From positions 1 to 22,281 of the forward strand of contig DASXXM010000213.1 of the NCBI GenBank assembly GCA_036503065.1: DNA of 22,281 bases, read 5' to 3'. Every line of letters starts with the position of its first letter. Position 1 is the first letter of the stretch. The notes under the pieces are model-generated. The model was not told the origin of the DNA, ran no database searches, and saw nothing but the letters and a program-made list of their open reading frames with translations. Origin of the DNA: DATEPR01 sp036503065 (GTDB lineage Bacteria > Actinomycetota > Actinomycetes > Mycobacteriales > Pseudonocardiaceae). This document shows, one piece after another, positions 7,626 through 14,555 of the stretch. The position numbers and the translations under genes are program-made.

Positions 7626-7964
7626 GAGACGTTCACCCCATTTTGATCGATTGTGACCAAACTAATAGTGGGACGACTCGCCGGCACCTGCCAAAATGCG
7701 CATAAACGTTCAGTATCGCGGTCGACACGTCGGGTAGCCCAAGTTCGCCGAATACCGATTATTGTCATCAGGAACTGCGGGAACATTGCGAGACCACGGG
7801 CCGAAACAGCACGATGGAAGAAGCGACCGGCGGTGCTACGGTGCAGAATACGGCGAGGACTCGATGGCCGGATCGTGCTGCGCGTGGCGCCGAACCGCTC
7901 ATCTGCTGGGGCTGGCCGACGCGGTGAGCGGCCAGAGCGCGTGGCGACGGAAGGACTGAGTTCG
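7626..7964. other. 339-bp divergent intergenic region
   Basis: It separates the acyltransferase (minus) from the hydrolase (plus). The part nearest the acyltransferase is more AT-rich than its surroundings and contains TATTAG on the minus strand about 40 bp before the start, a possible -10 without a good -35. The reading frame of the hydrolase is open through it, but the predicted extension is Arg-rich and lacks family similarity, so I treat it as non-coding. No RNA gene or strong dyad was seen. Confidence 0.5.
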
Positions 7965-8981
7965 ATGACGGTGAGCGATTCGCGCCCGACGTTGCAGGTG
8001 CCGGCGCGGGAGATCCCGGTGCCGACGTCGGTGAGCGACGAGGCGCAGGCGGTGCTGGCGCTGGGCACGGTGGGGCCGTCGTACGAATGGCCCGCACTGG
8101 ATGACGCCCAGGGGTGGCGGGCGATGATCGCGTCGATGGACGCGGCGCTGTTGGCGATGATGCCCGAACCGGCTGCCAGCGACGGTGACGATGCACAGCA
8201 GGACATCGGCGCCGAAGTAGCGGAGATCGACGTCGACGACGTCACTGTCTACGTGATCACCCCGGCCGGGGTCTCCGCCGACGACCGTCGGGTCTATCTC
8301 GATGTCCATGGTGGGACCTGGATTCAGTGCGGCGGGGAGATCTGTCGCTTCGCGGCCATCGGCGCGGCTGCGGCGGTGGGCGCCCGGACCTGGGCCGTCG
8401 ACTACCGGATGCCACCCGACCACCCGCATCCCACACCGCTGGACGACTGCCTGGCCGCCTACCGTGCCCTGCTGAAGGAACGCCGCCCTGAGGAGATCAT
8501 CGTCGGGGGGACGTCGTCCGGGGGAAATCTTGCCGCCGCCCTGATCCTGCGGGCACGCGACGAGGGACTGCCGCTGCCGGCCGCCGTGGTACTGACCTCT
8601 CCCGCCACCGACCTCACCGAAGCCGGTGACACCTGGCAGACCAACAAGGGGATCGACAACATAGTGACCGGGAGCCTGATGCCGGCCATGCAGTTGTACG
8701 CCGGGGGTCACGATCTGCGCGACCCGTACCTCTCACCGCTGTTCGGGGACTTCACGAAGGGCTTCCCGCCCACCATTCTGCTCAGTGGCACCCGGGATGT
8801 GCTGCTGTCGGACACCGTGCGCCTGCACCGGCAACTGCGGGCCGCCGGCGTGGCCGCAGAGCTGCACGTCTTCGAAGCCGCTGGTCACGGTATGTTCTTC
8901 GGGTCCGCACCGGAGGACCACGACCGGGCGAGGGAAGTCCGCCGCTTCGTCGACGAGCACTGGACGAGCGCGGGCCACTGA
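7965..8981 (+). CDS. Alpha/beta hydrolase, HSL-like (fold-3) esterase
   Basis: A 338-aa esterase/lipase of the hormone-sensitive-lipase group. The HGG oxyanion motif is at 115-117 (DVHGGTW), nucleophile S184 in GGTSSGG, D278 in SGTRDVLL and H308 in AAGHGMFF. All triad residues are present. Such enzymes hydrolyse short- to medium-chain esters or amides; the substrate is not predictable. The ATG at 7965 is preceded by GGAAGGA about ten bases upstream. No signal peptide is seen. It converges on the DivIVA-repeat gene with only 4 bp between stop codons. Confidence 0.92.
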   Translation: MTVSDSRPTLQVPAREIPVPTSVSDEAQAVLALGTVGPSYEWPALDDAQGWRAMIASMDAALLAMMPEPAASDGDDAQQDIGAEVAEIDVDDVTVYVITPAGVSADDRRVYLDVHGGTWIQCGGEICRFAAIGAAAAVGARTWAVDYRMPPDHPHPTPLDDCLAAYRALLKERRPEEIIVGGTSSGGNLAAALILRARDEGLPLPAAVVLTSPATDLTEAGDTWQTNKGIDNIVTGSLMPAMQLYAGGHDLRDPYLSPLFGDFTKGFPPTILLSGTRDVLLSDTVRLHRQLRAAGVAAELHVFEAAGHGMFFGSAPEDHDRAREVRRFVDEHWTSAGH

Positions 8982-8985
8982 GCAC

Positions 8986-9261
8986 TTATTCCTCTGGCCC
9001 CAGGGCCTCCAGTTCGGTGAGCGCGGCTTCCGCGCGGCGGAGGAAGGCGTCGACCTCCTTCGCGTGGTAGCCGTGCTTGCCACGCGGCGGCTTGCTGAAC
9101 GTCACCCGATGGACGTCCTTCGCGGCCAGGTCGCTCGTACCGCGCATGGTGGCCTCGATGAGGCCGAGGAACCCGTCCACCTCCACCTCGATGTAGCGAT
9201 CCCGGCCCCGCCGGGACCTGGAGAAGACGACGTCGCGTACGTCGTCGGCACTCAGGCTCAT
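8986..9261 (-). CDS. Small DivIVA-domain protein with two tandem repeats
   Basis: A 91-aa protein made almost entirely of two DivIVA N-terminal-type repeats: residues 6-39 (DVRDVVFSRSRRGRDRY..EVDGFL) and 46-80 (DVHRVTFSKPPRGKHGY..EVDAFL). In DivIVA/Wag31 this module binds membrane at curved poles and nucleates coiled coils; here the long coiled coil is absent. The ATG at 9261 has a strong GGAGGGATC site, so the short form is preferred over an upstream in-frame start at 9414. It is divergent from the DUF1330 gene. It might be an adaptor for polar growth, but that is inference. Confidence 0.88.
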   Translation of the reverse strand: MSLSADDVRDVVFSRSRRGRDRYIEVEVDGFLGLIEATMRGTSDLAAKDVHRVTFSKPPRGKHGYHAKEVDAFLRRAEAALTELEALGPEE

Positions 9262-9336
9262 GATCCCTCCACAACAACGACCACCAGACAGTATTCGCGC
9301 CGGCCGGACCGCGCACCTGTCAGGCGACCTCGCCAT

Positions 9337-9367
9337 GATCTGTGCCATGGTGTCCGTGGCACAGATC
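9337..9367. promoter_or_regulatory. 11-bp perfect dyad between divIVA-like and DUF1330 genes
   Basis: GATCTGTGCCA (9337-9347) is exactly complementary to TGGCACAGATC (9357-9367), spaced by 9 bp. It lies 19 bp upstream of the DUF1330 ATG and about 75 bp upstream of the DivIVA-repeat gene. The spacing of the arms fits a dimeric operator; a 5' leader hairpin for the DUF1330 mRNA is the other reading. Confidence 0.6.
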
Positions 9368-9386
9368 GGAACAGGGAGGCGGGAAC

Positions 9387-9677
9387 ATGGCGAAGGGGTA
9401 TTGGGTCTCGGCATACCGGGAGATCCACGATCCGGCGAAGTTGGCCGCCTACGCGCAGCTGGCCGCGCCGGCCATCGCGGCGTCGGGCGGGCAGTTCCTG
9501 GTCAGGAACGGGCAGGTCGAGGCGCATGAGGCGGGACTGGCCATGCGCACGGTGATCGTGGAGTTCGACAGTTTCGCGGCTGCGGTGGCGGCCCACGGGA
9601 CGCCCGCCTACCAGGAGGCCCTTGCCGTGCTGGCGGACGGCGTCGAGCGGGACTTCCGGATCGTGGAAGGCACGTAG
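9387..9677 (+). CDS. DUF1330 domain protein
   Basis: A 96-aa protein of the DUF1330 family, ferredoxin-like alpha/beta dimers of unknown function. Typical features are the opening KGYWVSAYREIHDPAKLAAY, the central SGGQFLVRNGQVEAHE and the closing RDFRIVEGT. The ATG at 9387 has AGGGAGG about eight bases upstream. It converges on the P450 gene with 10 bp between stops. A dyad at 9337-9367 may control it. Family assignment is firm; no reaction can be stated. Confidence 0.92.
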   Translation: MAKGYWVSAYREIHDPAKLAAYAQLAAPAIAASGGQFLVRNGQVEAHEAGLAMRTVIVEFDSFAAAVAAHGTPAYQEALAVLADGVERDFRIVEGT

Positions 9678-9687
9678 CGGGCCTACG

Positions 9688-10914
9688 TCATGCGGGCGTC
9701 GGCGCTGATCTTTTCAGCAGCACGGGCAGTGCCCGATGCCCGTTGGAGATGAACGAGTCCAGGTGCGCCAGGTCCTGGGGCGCGACCGCGAAGCTCATGG
9801 TCGGGAACCGATCGAACAGCGCGGGCAGCGCGATTGCCGCCTCCAGCCGGGCCAGCGGCGCGCCGAGGCAGTAGTGCACGCCGTAGCCGAATGCGACGTG
9901 CGACTTGTCGGGGCGGGTGACGTCGAACTCGTCGGCGTCCCCGCCGTGCAGTGCCGGATCACGGCCCGCCGCCGCGTAGCCGGCGAGAATCGCGTCGCCC
10001 TGCCGGATGACGACGCCGTCGACGTCGATGTCCTCGACCGCGTACCGCAGCGGCAGGTGCGCGACGGGCGCCTGCCAGCGCAGCGTCTCCTCGATCACGT
10101 CCGGCCAGCCGACCTGCCCCGCGCGGACCAGCTCGAGTTGGTCGGGGTGCGTGAGCAGCGCGGTGATGGCCTGGTCGAGCAGGTTCACCGTGGTTTCGTG
10201 GCCTGCTGAGACGAACAGGATCAGAGTGTCGATCAGTTCGGCCTCGTCCAGCCGGGCGCCGTCGCTCTGTGCGATGATGAGCGCCGTGGTCAGGTCGTCG
10301 CCGGGAGTGGCGCGCCGAGCGGCGACGAGATCGGTGAGAATCGCGTACATGTCCTGTTGCGCCGCCAGTGCCGCCTGCGGACTCGCCGAGGTCTGGAAGA
10401 TCACCTCGACGGCGTGCCGCAGCCGGGCGCGCGCCTCGTCCGGCACCCCGAACAGCTGACAGATCACCTCGATGGGCAGCGGGTAGGCGAAATTCTCCCG
10501 CAGGTCGACCGGCTCGTCCGGGGGCATGGCCGCGATCGCGTCCAGCAGGTCGGCGACGATCCTGACGATCCGTGGTTGCAGCGTGGCGATCCGGCGAGCG
10601 GTGAATGCCTGTGCCACGAGCGAGCGCAGCCGTTTGTGGTCGCCGCCGTACGCGGTGAACATGTTCCGCACCGCGACCCACAGGCGCAGTGGCCAGTCCT
10701 CGCTGATGTTGTTGAATGCCGGCCAGTGCTGCCGCGCGTCCTTGGACACGCGGGGGTCGTTCAGGAGACCCCGCAGCACTTCGTAGCTGGTGACCGACCA
10801 CGCCACCACACCACCCGGCAGGGCCACCCGTGCGATGGGACCGTGCCTGCGCAACTGCGCGAATTCGGCGTGGATGTCGTGGCCGTTCGGGTCCAGTACG
10901 AGCGGATTCGTCAC
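9688..10914 (-). CDS. Cytochrome P450 (bacterial class I type)
   Basis: A 408-aa soluble P450. The I-helix oxygen-activation motif SAGHETT is at 236-242, the K-helix E276-T-L-R279 is present, and the haem loop FGYGVHYCLG places the axial thiolate at C349. Length and motifs match actinobacterial CYP107-like hydroxylases, but the subfamily cannot be set by eye. No ferredoxin or reductase gene is adjacent, so electron partners must come from elsewhere. The start is a GTG at 10914 with GGAG just upstream, embedded in a 14-bp palindrome. It lies 114 bp downstream of the SDR gene on the same strand, so it could be co-transcribed or have its own promoter. Proximity to the isonitrile genes suggests a tailoring oxidation, which is inference. 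Confidence 0.95.
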   Translation of the reverse strand: MTNPLVLDPNGHDIHAEFAQLRRHGPIARVALPGGVVAWSVTSYEVLRGLLNDPRVSKDARQHWPAFNNISEDWPLRLWVAVRNMFTAYGGDHKRLRSLVAQAFTARRIATLQPRIVRIVADLLDAIAAMPPDEPVDLRENFAYPLPIEVICQLFGVPDEARARLRHAVEVIFQTSASPQAALAAQQDMYAILTDLVAARRATPGDDLTTALIIAQSDGARLDEAELIDTLILFVSAGHETTVNLLDQAITALLTHPDQLELVRAGQVGWPDVIEETLRWQAPVAHLPLRYAVEDIDVDGVVIRQGDAILAGYAAAGRDPALHGGDADEFDVTRPDKSHVAFGYGVHYCLGAPLARLEAAIALPALFDRFPTMSFAVAPQDLAHLDSFISNGHRALPVLLKRSAPTPA

Positions 10915-10926
10915 GGAGATCTCCGT
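10913..10926. promoter_or_regulatory. 14-bp perfect palindrome across the P450 start codon
   Basis: ACGGAGATCTCCGT is a perfect palindrome overlapping both the Shine-Dalgarno GGAG and the first base of the GTG start. With no spacer it resembles a protein-binding site more than an RNA hairpin. A repressor bound here would block transcription near the start of the gene. Confidence 0.55.
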
Positions 10927-10997
10927 TCCAGGCTTGGTGTGAACCGCCTTTCAGCGTGCCAGCAGGGATTGCCGTTCGGCTATGCGCCAATCGATGG

Positions 10998-11014
10998 TTT
11001 CGGCATACCCGAAA
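10998..11014. promoter_or_regulatory. Small dyad between SDR and P450 genes
   Basis: TTTCGG (10998-11003) and CCGAAA (11009-11014) form a 6-bp inverted repeat with a 5-bp spacer just after the SDR stop. It may be a weak terminator or an operator for the P450. The evidence is symmetry only. Confidence 0.35.
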
Positions 11015-11028
11015 ATAGCGCCGTGTGC

Positions 11029-11976
11029 TCAGCGTTCGTTGCCGGCACGCAGCCAGGCGATGTAGTCGGCGACCGCGCGTTCGGTGTCGTAGGCAGGCAG
11101 GTAGCCGGTGTCCTGGTGGATGCGGGTGATGTCCAGGTAGCTCCGTTGGCCGGTGCCGCCGGTGGGCAGTTCGATCCGGGCGTCCGGGACGACCTTCTTG
11201 ATCGCGGCGGTGATCTCGGCGTTGGACGTCGCGCGGCCGGAGGCGACGTTGTAGGTGCGGTGGCGCAGCCGGCCCGCGAGTTGCAGGAGCGCGATGGCCC
11301 GGCCGCAGTCCTTCACGTAGCACAGGTCGATCGAGTCTTCCGCGTACGGCGGGAAGCGCAGCGACGAGAGGTCCGGCGCGGTGCCGCGGACGGCGGCATG
11401 GACGAGCTGAGGGACGGCGACGAACGGTGACGCCGCTCGGCCGAGCGGGCCCCAGATGGCGGCGATACGGTAGTTGACGATGTCGATGCCGGTGGTGCCG
11501 GCCAGATGGTCGGTGAGTAGCTCGCCGATCTTCTTGAATGCCGGGATCACATGGCCCGAGGTCATCGGCAACGGCAGGTCCTCACCGAGCGGACCATCGG
11601 CGGCGATGCCGCCGTACACGCCGATCGTGCTCGCGACGCCCACCCGCGCCACGCCCCAGACCTGGGCCGCCGCCATGACGTTGAGCAGGCCGCCGATCGC
11701 CTTCCGTGCGTCCTCGATGGGCTGGTCGGAGCCCGGCGGCCAGGGCATGGACCCCGCGAGATGCACGATGCCGGTGATCTTGTGGCGGGTGCCGACGTCG
11801 AGCAACGCCGTCAGATCGGTGATGTCGGCCTGTTCCACCGCCACCTCCGCGCCGGCGAGGCCGGCCGGTACCTCGGCGGCGCGGCGCTGGACCAGCACGC
11901 AGCCCTCGCCCAGATCGAGTAGCGCCCGCACGGTGTGCGAGCCGATGAAACCGAGACCTCCGGTGACCAAGATCAT
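11029..11976 (-). CDS. Extended SDR / NAD-dependent epimerase-dehydratase family protein
   Basis: A 315-aa Rossmann protein. The N-terminal TGGLGFIGSHTV (5-16) is the extended-SDR nucleotide-binding glycine motif; DITDL (51-55) and VHLAGS (71-76) follow the usual pattern, and VASTIGVYGG (114-123) marks the active-site strand. The place where YxxxK normally occurs reads VIPAFKKIGELL (143-154): the lysines are present but no Tyr is found four residues before either. It may therefore use another acid/base or have a changed reaction. The ATG at 11976 has AGGAG about nine bases upstream. It is divergent from marR and upstream of the P450. Reduction, dehydration or epimerisation of a pathway intermediate is possible; none is shown. 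Confidence 0.85.
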   Translation of the reverse strand: MILVTGGLGFIGSHTVRALLDLGEGCVLVQRRAAEVPAGLAGAEVAVEQADITDLTALLDVGTRHKITGIVHLAGSMPWPPGSDQPIEDARKAIGGLLNVMAAAQVWGVARVGVASTIGVYGGIAADGPLGEDLPLPMTSGHVIPAFKKIGELLTDHLAGTTGIDIVNYRIAAIWGPLGRAASPFVAVPQLVHAAVRGTAPDLSSLRFPPYAEDSIDLCYVKDCGRAIALLQLAGRLRHRTYNVASGRATSNAEITAAIKKVVPDARIELPTGGTGQRSYLDITRIHQDTGYLPAYDTERAVADYIAWLRAGNER

Positions 11977-11998
11977 CGCACGAACTCCTGTCGCCAAG

Positions 11999-12025
11999 CT
12001 GATTATCAGTACTACTGACGATCAG
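11999..12025. promoter_or_regulatory. 27-bp near-perfect palindrome, probable MarR operator
   Basis: Centred on base 12012, 11 of 13 base pairs are symmetric: CTGAT..TCAGTA-C-TACTGA..ATCAG. The inner TCAGTA/TACTGA is perfect. The outer halves also form their own dyads, CTGATTATCAG (11999-12009) and CTGACGATCAG (12015-12025). It sits 22 bp after the SDR start (on the far side) and 9 bp before the marR -10, so a bound dimer would cover the marR promoter and also reach the SDR promoter. MarR proteins commonly bind such sites in their own divergent promoters. Confidence 0.8.
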
Positions 12026-12033
12026 GCTAGCGA

Positions 12034-12039
12034 TAGAAT
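12034..12039 (+). promoter_or_regulatory. Probable -10 of marR, leaderless transcript
   Basis: TAGAAT ends seven bases before the GTG start at 12046, the spacing at which transcription would begin on or next to the start codon. There is no clear Shine-Dalgarno site, which fits a leaderless mRNA, frequent in actinobacteria. No good -35 is visible; that position is occupied by the palindrome. Confidence 0.55.
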
Positions 12040-12045
12040 CGACGG

Positions 12046-12492
12046 GTGTCCAGAACCGAAGGGCCAGGTCCGGAGTTGAGCACGCGTCTTGGCTACCTGC
12101 TCAAGCACGCGCAGCTGCTGATGGGGGAGCTGACCACGAAGGCGTTGACGCCGTACGGCATCAACGGGCGCGAGTTGGCGGTGCTGTTCGTCCTCGCGGG
12201 CCGCGAGCCCGCGTCGCAACAGCAGGCGGCGCAACGGCTGGACATCGACCGCACGACGATGGTCGCACTGCTGGACACACTCGAGGGCAAGGGCCTGGTG
12301 TCACGTCATCCACACGCGGACGACCGGCGCCGCAACGTGGTCGAACTGACCGATGCCGGACAGGACACCCTCCGGCGGGCCACCGAGGCGAGCGATGCGG
12401 CGGAGCGTGAGTTCCTCGCGCCGCTCAGCCCGCAGGCCGCGCAGCACCTGCGGAACTCGTTGCGGACGATCGTGACCCGTCCGGACAGCTAG
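12046..12492 (+). CDS. MarR-family transcriptional regulator
   Basis: A 148-aa winged-helix regulator. The DNA-recognition helices are about 57-85 (SQQQAAQRLDIDRTTMVALLDTLEGKGLV) and the wing is about 86-100 with the family's DDRRRNVVELT. The helices at both ends (10-50 and 103-145) form the dimer interface. The start is a GTG at 12046, apparently leaderless. It is divergent from the SDR-P450 pair and convergent with the isonitrile operon, ending 8 bp from the flavoprotein stop. It probably represses itself and the SDR promoter through the palindrome at 11999-12025, and is released by a small aromatic ligand, the usual MarR mode; the ligand is inferred. Confidence 0.93.
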   Translation: MSRTEGPGPELSTRLGYLLKHAQLLMGELTTKALTPYGINGRELAVLFVLAGREPASQQQAAQRLDIDRTTMVALLDTLEGKGLVSRHPHADDRRRNVVELTDAGQDTLRRATEASDAAEREFLAPLSPQAAQHLRNSLRTIVTRPDS

Positions 12493-12500
12493 TTCGGTGG

Positions 12501-13736
12501 TCAGGTTCGAGTCACGGTCGACCCGACACAGTCGGCGACGAAGGACGCGACGCCCTCGGCCGTCGACAGGATCGCCCACATCGCGACCGGATCGTTGAAC
12601 TTGCTGACGAAGGCGTCGGCGACCCGCTTGTCCGCGGCCGCGTTCCCGAACAACGCGGCAACGTGCGGCGGCGGTGGTGCGAGGAACGCGTTGCTCCACT
12701 CGACGACGTGCCGCGCGTGCTCCCACAGTCGCGCCGTCGTGGTTTCGCAGAACTCGGCGTCGAACGGGCCGCGCGCCTGGGTGATCAGCTCGGCCAGCGC
12801 GAATGCCGTGTGGGAACCGAGGTTGGCGCCCTGCGCGGCGAGCGGGTCGTTGACGATCCACGCGTCCCCGATGGCCAACGCGCACCGGCCGTCGTCAAGC
12901 GGCGCCCACCCGCGCCGAACCACCGGCCGGATCCCGCCCTGCGCGACCTCACCCGGCCCGATGAGGGCGAACTCCCTGGTGTCGATGCGTTCGCGGAGTG
13001 CCGGCGCGTAGCGGGCGACCAACTGCAGGACATCGCGGTAGAACTTCGCCGGGTCGGCGTCCGCGTCGAGGTGACTGACGGGCTCCAGCGGCCCGTCGGG
13101 TAACGCCTCGAAGGCGAGCACGTCGGCTCGGCCGGAGCGCGAGAAGAACGGAATTCGAAAGATCTCGCCGATACCGGGCAGGAAGTACACGTCCAGCGAG
13201 TGCGGCACTTCTTCGCGGATGCCGTGGTACAGCCCACTGCACAGAATGCGCTGCGGTGACGTGTACGGCGAGCGCGTTTCGTCGACCGGGAACAGTTCCC
13301 GCATCGAGCGGTCACCGTTCGCGACGACCATCAGATCATGGTGCGGCGCGAGCTCCTGGATCGGCCGGATACCGACCACCACCTCGCCGCCACGACTGGT
13401 GAAATGGGTCATCAGGTGCGGCAGGTAGACGCGGAAATCGACGACGCTGGACGGGGGTGTGAGGTCGGCGAGGAATTCGAGGGTGGGTCCCTCGGTCCGT
13501 ATCGTGACCGCCCAGTTCCGCACCTGGGCGTCGGCGAAGCCCCAGTCGAACACGCCGAGCTGTTCCTCGCGTCGCTGGGTCGGACCGAACCTGGCCGGAA
13601 AGTTCCTCGGCCGTCCCGAGCCGAGCCGGGCCACGGTCTCCGCTGAATAGACGGTCGCCAGGACACCCAACTGTTGCAGTCGCAACGCGAGTTGCAGGCC
13701 GGAGATGCCGGCGCCGATGATGCCGATACTCGTCAT
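12501..13736 (-). CDS. Styrene/indole monooxygenase-like FAD-dependent oxygenase
   Basis: A 411-aa flavoprotein resembling StyA-type (group E) two-component monooxygenases, which epoxidise styrene or indole using FADH2 from a separate reductase. The FAD-binding GIIGAGISGLQLA is at 5-17, and the second FAD motif is GDAWIVNDPLAAQGAN (290-305). The R42-P-R-N45 stretch followed by ARFGPTQRREEQLG matches the R-x-x-N...RF..T..RE...LG pattern I associate with this family. No flavin reductase is in the window. The ATG at 13736 is one base after the stop of the upstream oxygenase gene (TGA C ATG), implying coupled translation. As third gene of the isonitrile operon it may oxidise the vinyl isonitrile made by the first two enzymes; this is inference. 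Confidence 0.85.
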   Translation of the reverse strand: MTSIGIIGAGISGLQLALRLQQLGVLATVYSAETVARLGSGRPRNFPARFGPTQRREEQLGVFDWGFADAQVRNWAVTIRTEGPTLEFLADLTPPSSVVDFRVYLPHLMTHFTSRGGEVVVGIRPIQELAPHHDLMVVANGDRSMRELFPVDETRSPYTSPQRILCSGLYHGIREEVPHSLDVYFLPGIGEIFRIPFFSRSGRADVLAFEALPDGPLEPVSHLDADADPAKFYRDVLQLVARYAPALRERIDTREFALIGPGEVAQGGIRPVVRRGWAPLDDGRCALAIGDAWIVNDPLAAQGANLGSHTAFALAELITQARGPFDAEFCETTTARLWEHARHVVEWSNAFLAPPPPHVAALFGNAAADKRVADAFVSKFNDPVAMWAILSTAEGVASFVADCVGSTVTRT

Positions 13737-13737
13737 G

Positions 13738-14541
13738 TCAGACGACTTCGACGCGTTGCAGATGACGGCTCGTCGGACCGGTGAACGCGTTGCGGCCGTG
13801 CACGAGCGCGTAGTTGTCCGCGATCAGGATGTCGCCCTGTGCCCAGGCGTGCGCGTAGCAGTACTCGGGCCGGTGCAGGCGCTCGGCCATCGAGCTGAGG
13901 AAGTCGTCGGCGGCCGCGATGCCGTGAACCGTTGCGGACACCGGGTTCCGGTAGACCGCCGGGTCCAGCGGCTCGGCGAACCGGAGCACGGGAACACCGG
14001 TACTCGGATGTTGCGCGACCAGGTTCTCGGTGACGCTGCCGCCGTAGTGGGCCAACTTGTCGGTGGTATAGGTGATGCTGATCCCGTCCCACAGCCGCCA
14101 CAGTTCGGGCCCGGCATCCCGGTAGGCGGCGGTCGTGTCGGAGAAGACGGTCTCACCGCCCGCGCCGGGCGTCGCGTCGAGGCACTGAAAGAAGAAGAAC
14201 CGCGGATTGGCCTCGACGAACGCACCGTCCCAGTGGAACGGCACGTCACCGCTGGCGAACAGGTAGTTCCGCGGATTCTCCTGGACGACCAGGTCGATCA
14301 CCTCACCCGCGTCCCATCTGAGCACGTCACCCCAGAGCCGGCAGTAGTCGGCGAAGTCCGCCTTCGCGAGCAGGTCGAAGCCGCGCAACACCAGGACCCG
14401 CGACTCCTCCGTCCACCGTGCCAGCGTCGCCACCGGAATGTCGGTGAGCCGGGTGCCCGCGGGCGCCTGCACGATGCGACCGAACGGGCGTAACGGCAGC
14501 TGGTTCGGTGTGCCGATCGACAATGATGTGGGACTCGCCAT
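13738..14541 (-). CDS. isnB: Fe(II)/2-oxoglutarate oxygenase, PvcB/IsnB-like (TauD/TfdA family)
   Basis: A 267-aa non-haem iron oxygenase. The 2-His-1-carboxylate triad is visible as H103-W-D105 in PFHWDGAF and H248 in ALVHGRN; R263 in HLQRV is the likely 2-oxoglutarate carboxylate anchor. PvcB/IsnB enzymes act on the amino-acid isonitrile made by PvcA/IsnA, removing CO2 to give a vinyl isonitrile, or in some members hydroxylating or cyclising it. The ATG at 14541 lies 14 bp after the isonitrile synthase stop. The ribosome site is weak, so expression may depend on coupling. The pair order synthase-oxygenase is the classic arrangement, so the assignment rests on both sequence and context. The exact outcome on substrate is not predictable. 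Confidence 0.85.
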   Translation of the reverse strand: MASPTSLSIGTPNQLPLRPFGRIVQAPAGTRLTDIPVATLARWTEESRVLVLRGFDLLAKADFADYCRLWGDVLRWDAGEVIDLVVQENPRNYLFASGDVPFHWDGAFVEANPRFFFFQCLDATPGAGGETVFSDTTAAYRDAGPELWRLWDGISITYTTDKLAHYGGSVTENLVAQHPSTGVPVLRFAEPLDPAVYRNPVSATVHGIAAADDFLSSMAERLHRPEYCYAHAWAQGDILIADNYALVHGRNAFTGPTSRHLQRVEVV

Positions 14542-14555
14542 GCCGCAGTCGCTTT

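Noticed and set aside
7653..7964. N-terminal extension of the alpha/beta hydrolase
   Set aside because: The extra 104 residues are Arg-rich without hydrolase features, and the ATG at 7965 has a good ribosome site and a normal family N-terminus.
9959..11323. 454-codon minus-strand frame overlapping the P450 and SDR genes
   Set aside because: Arg/His/Pro-rich translation in another frame of two well-supported genes.
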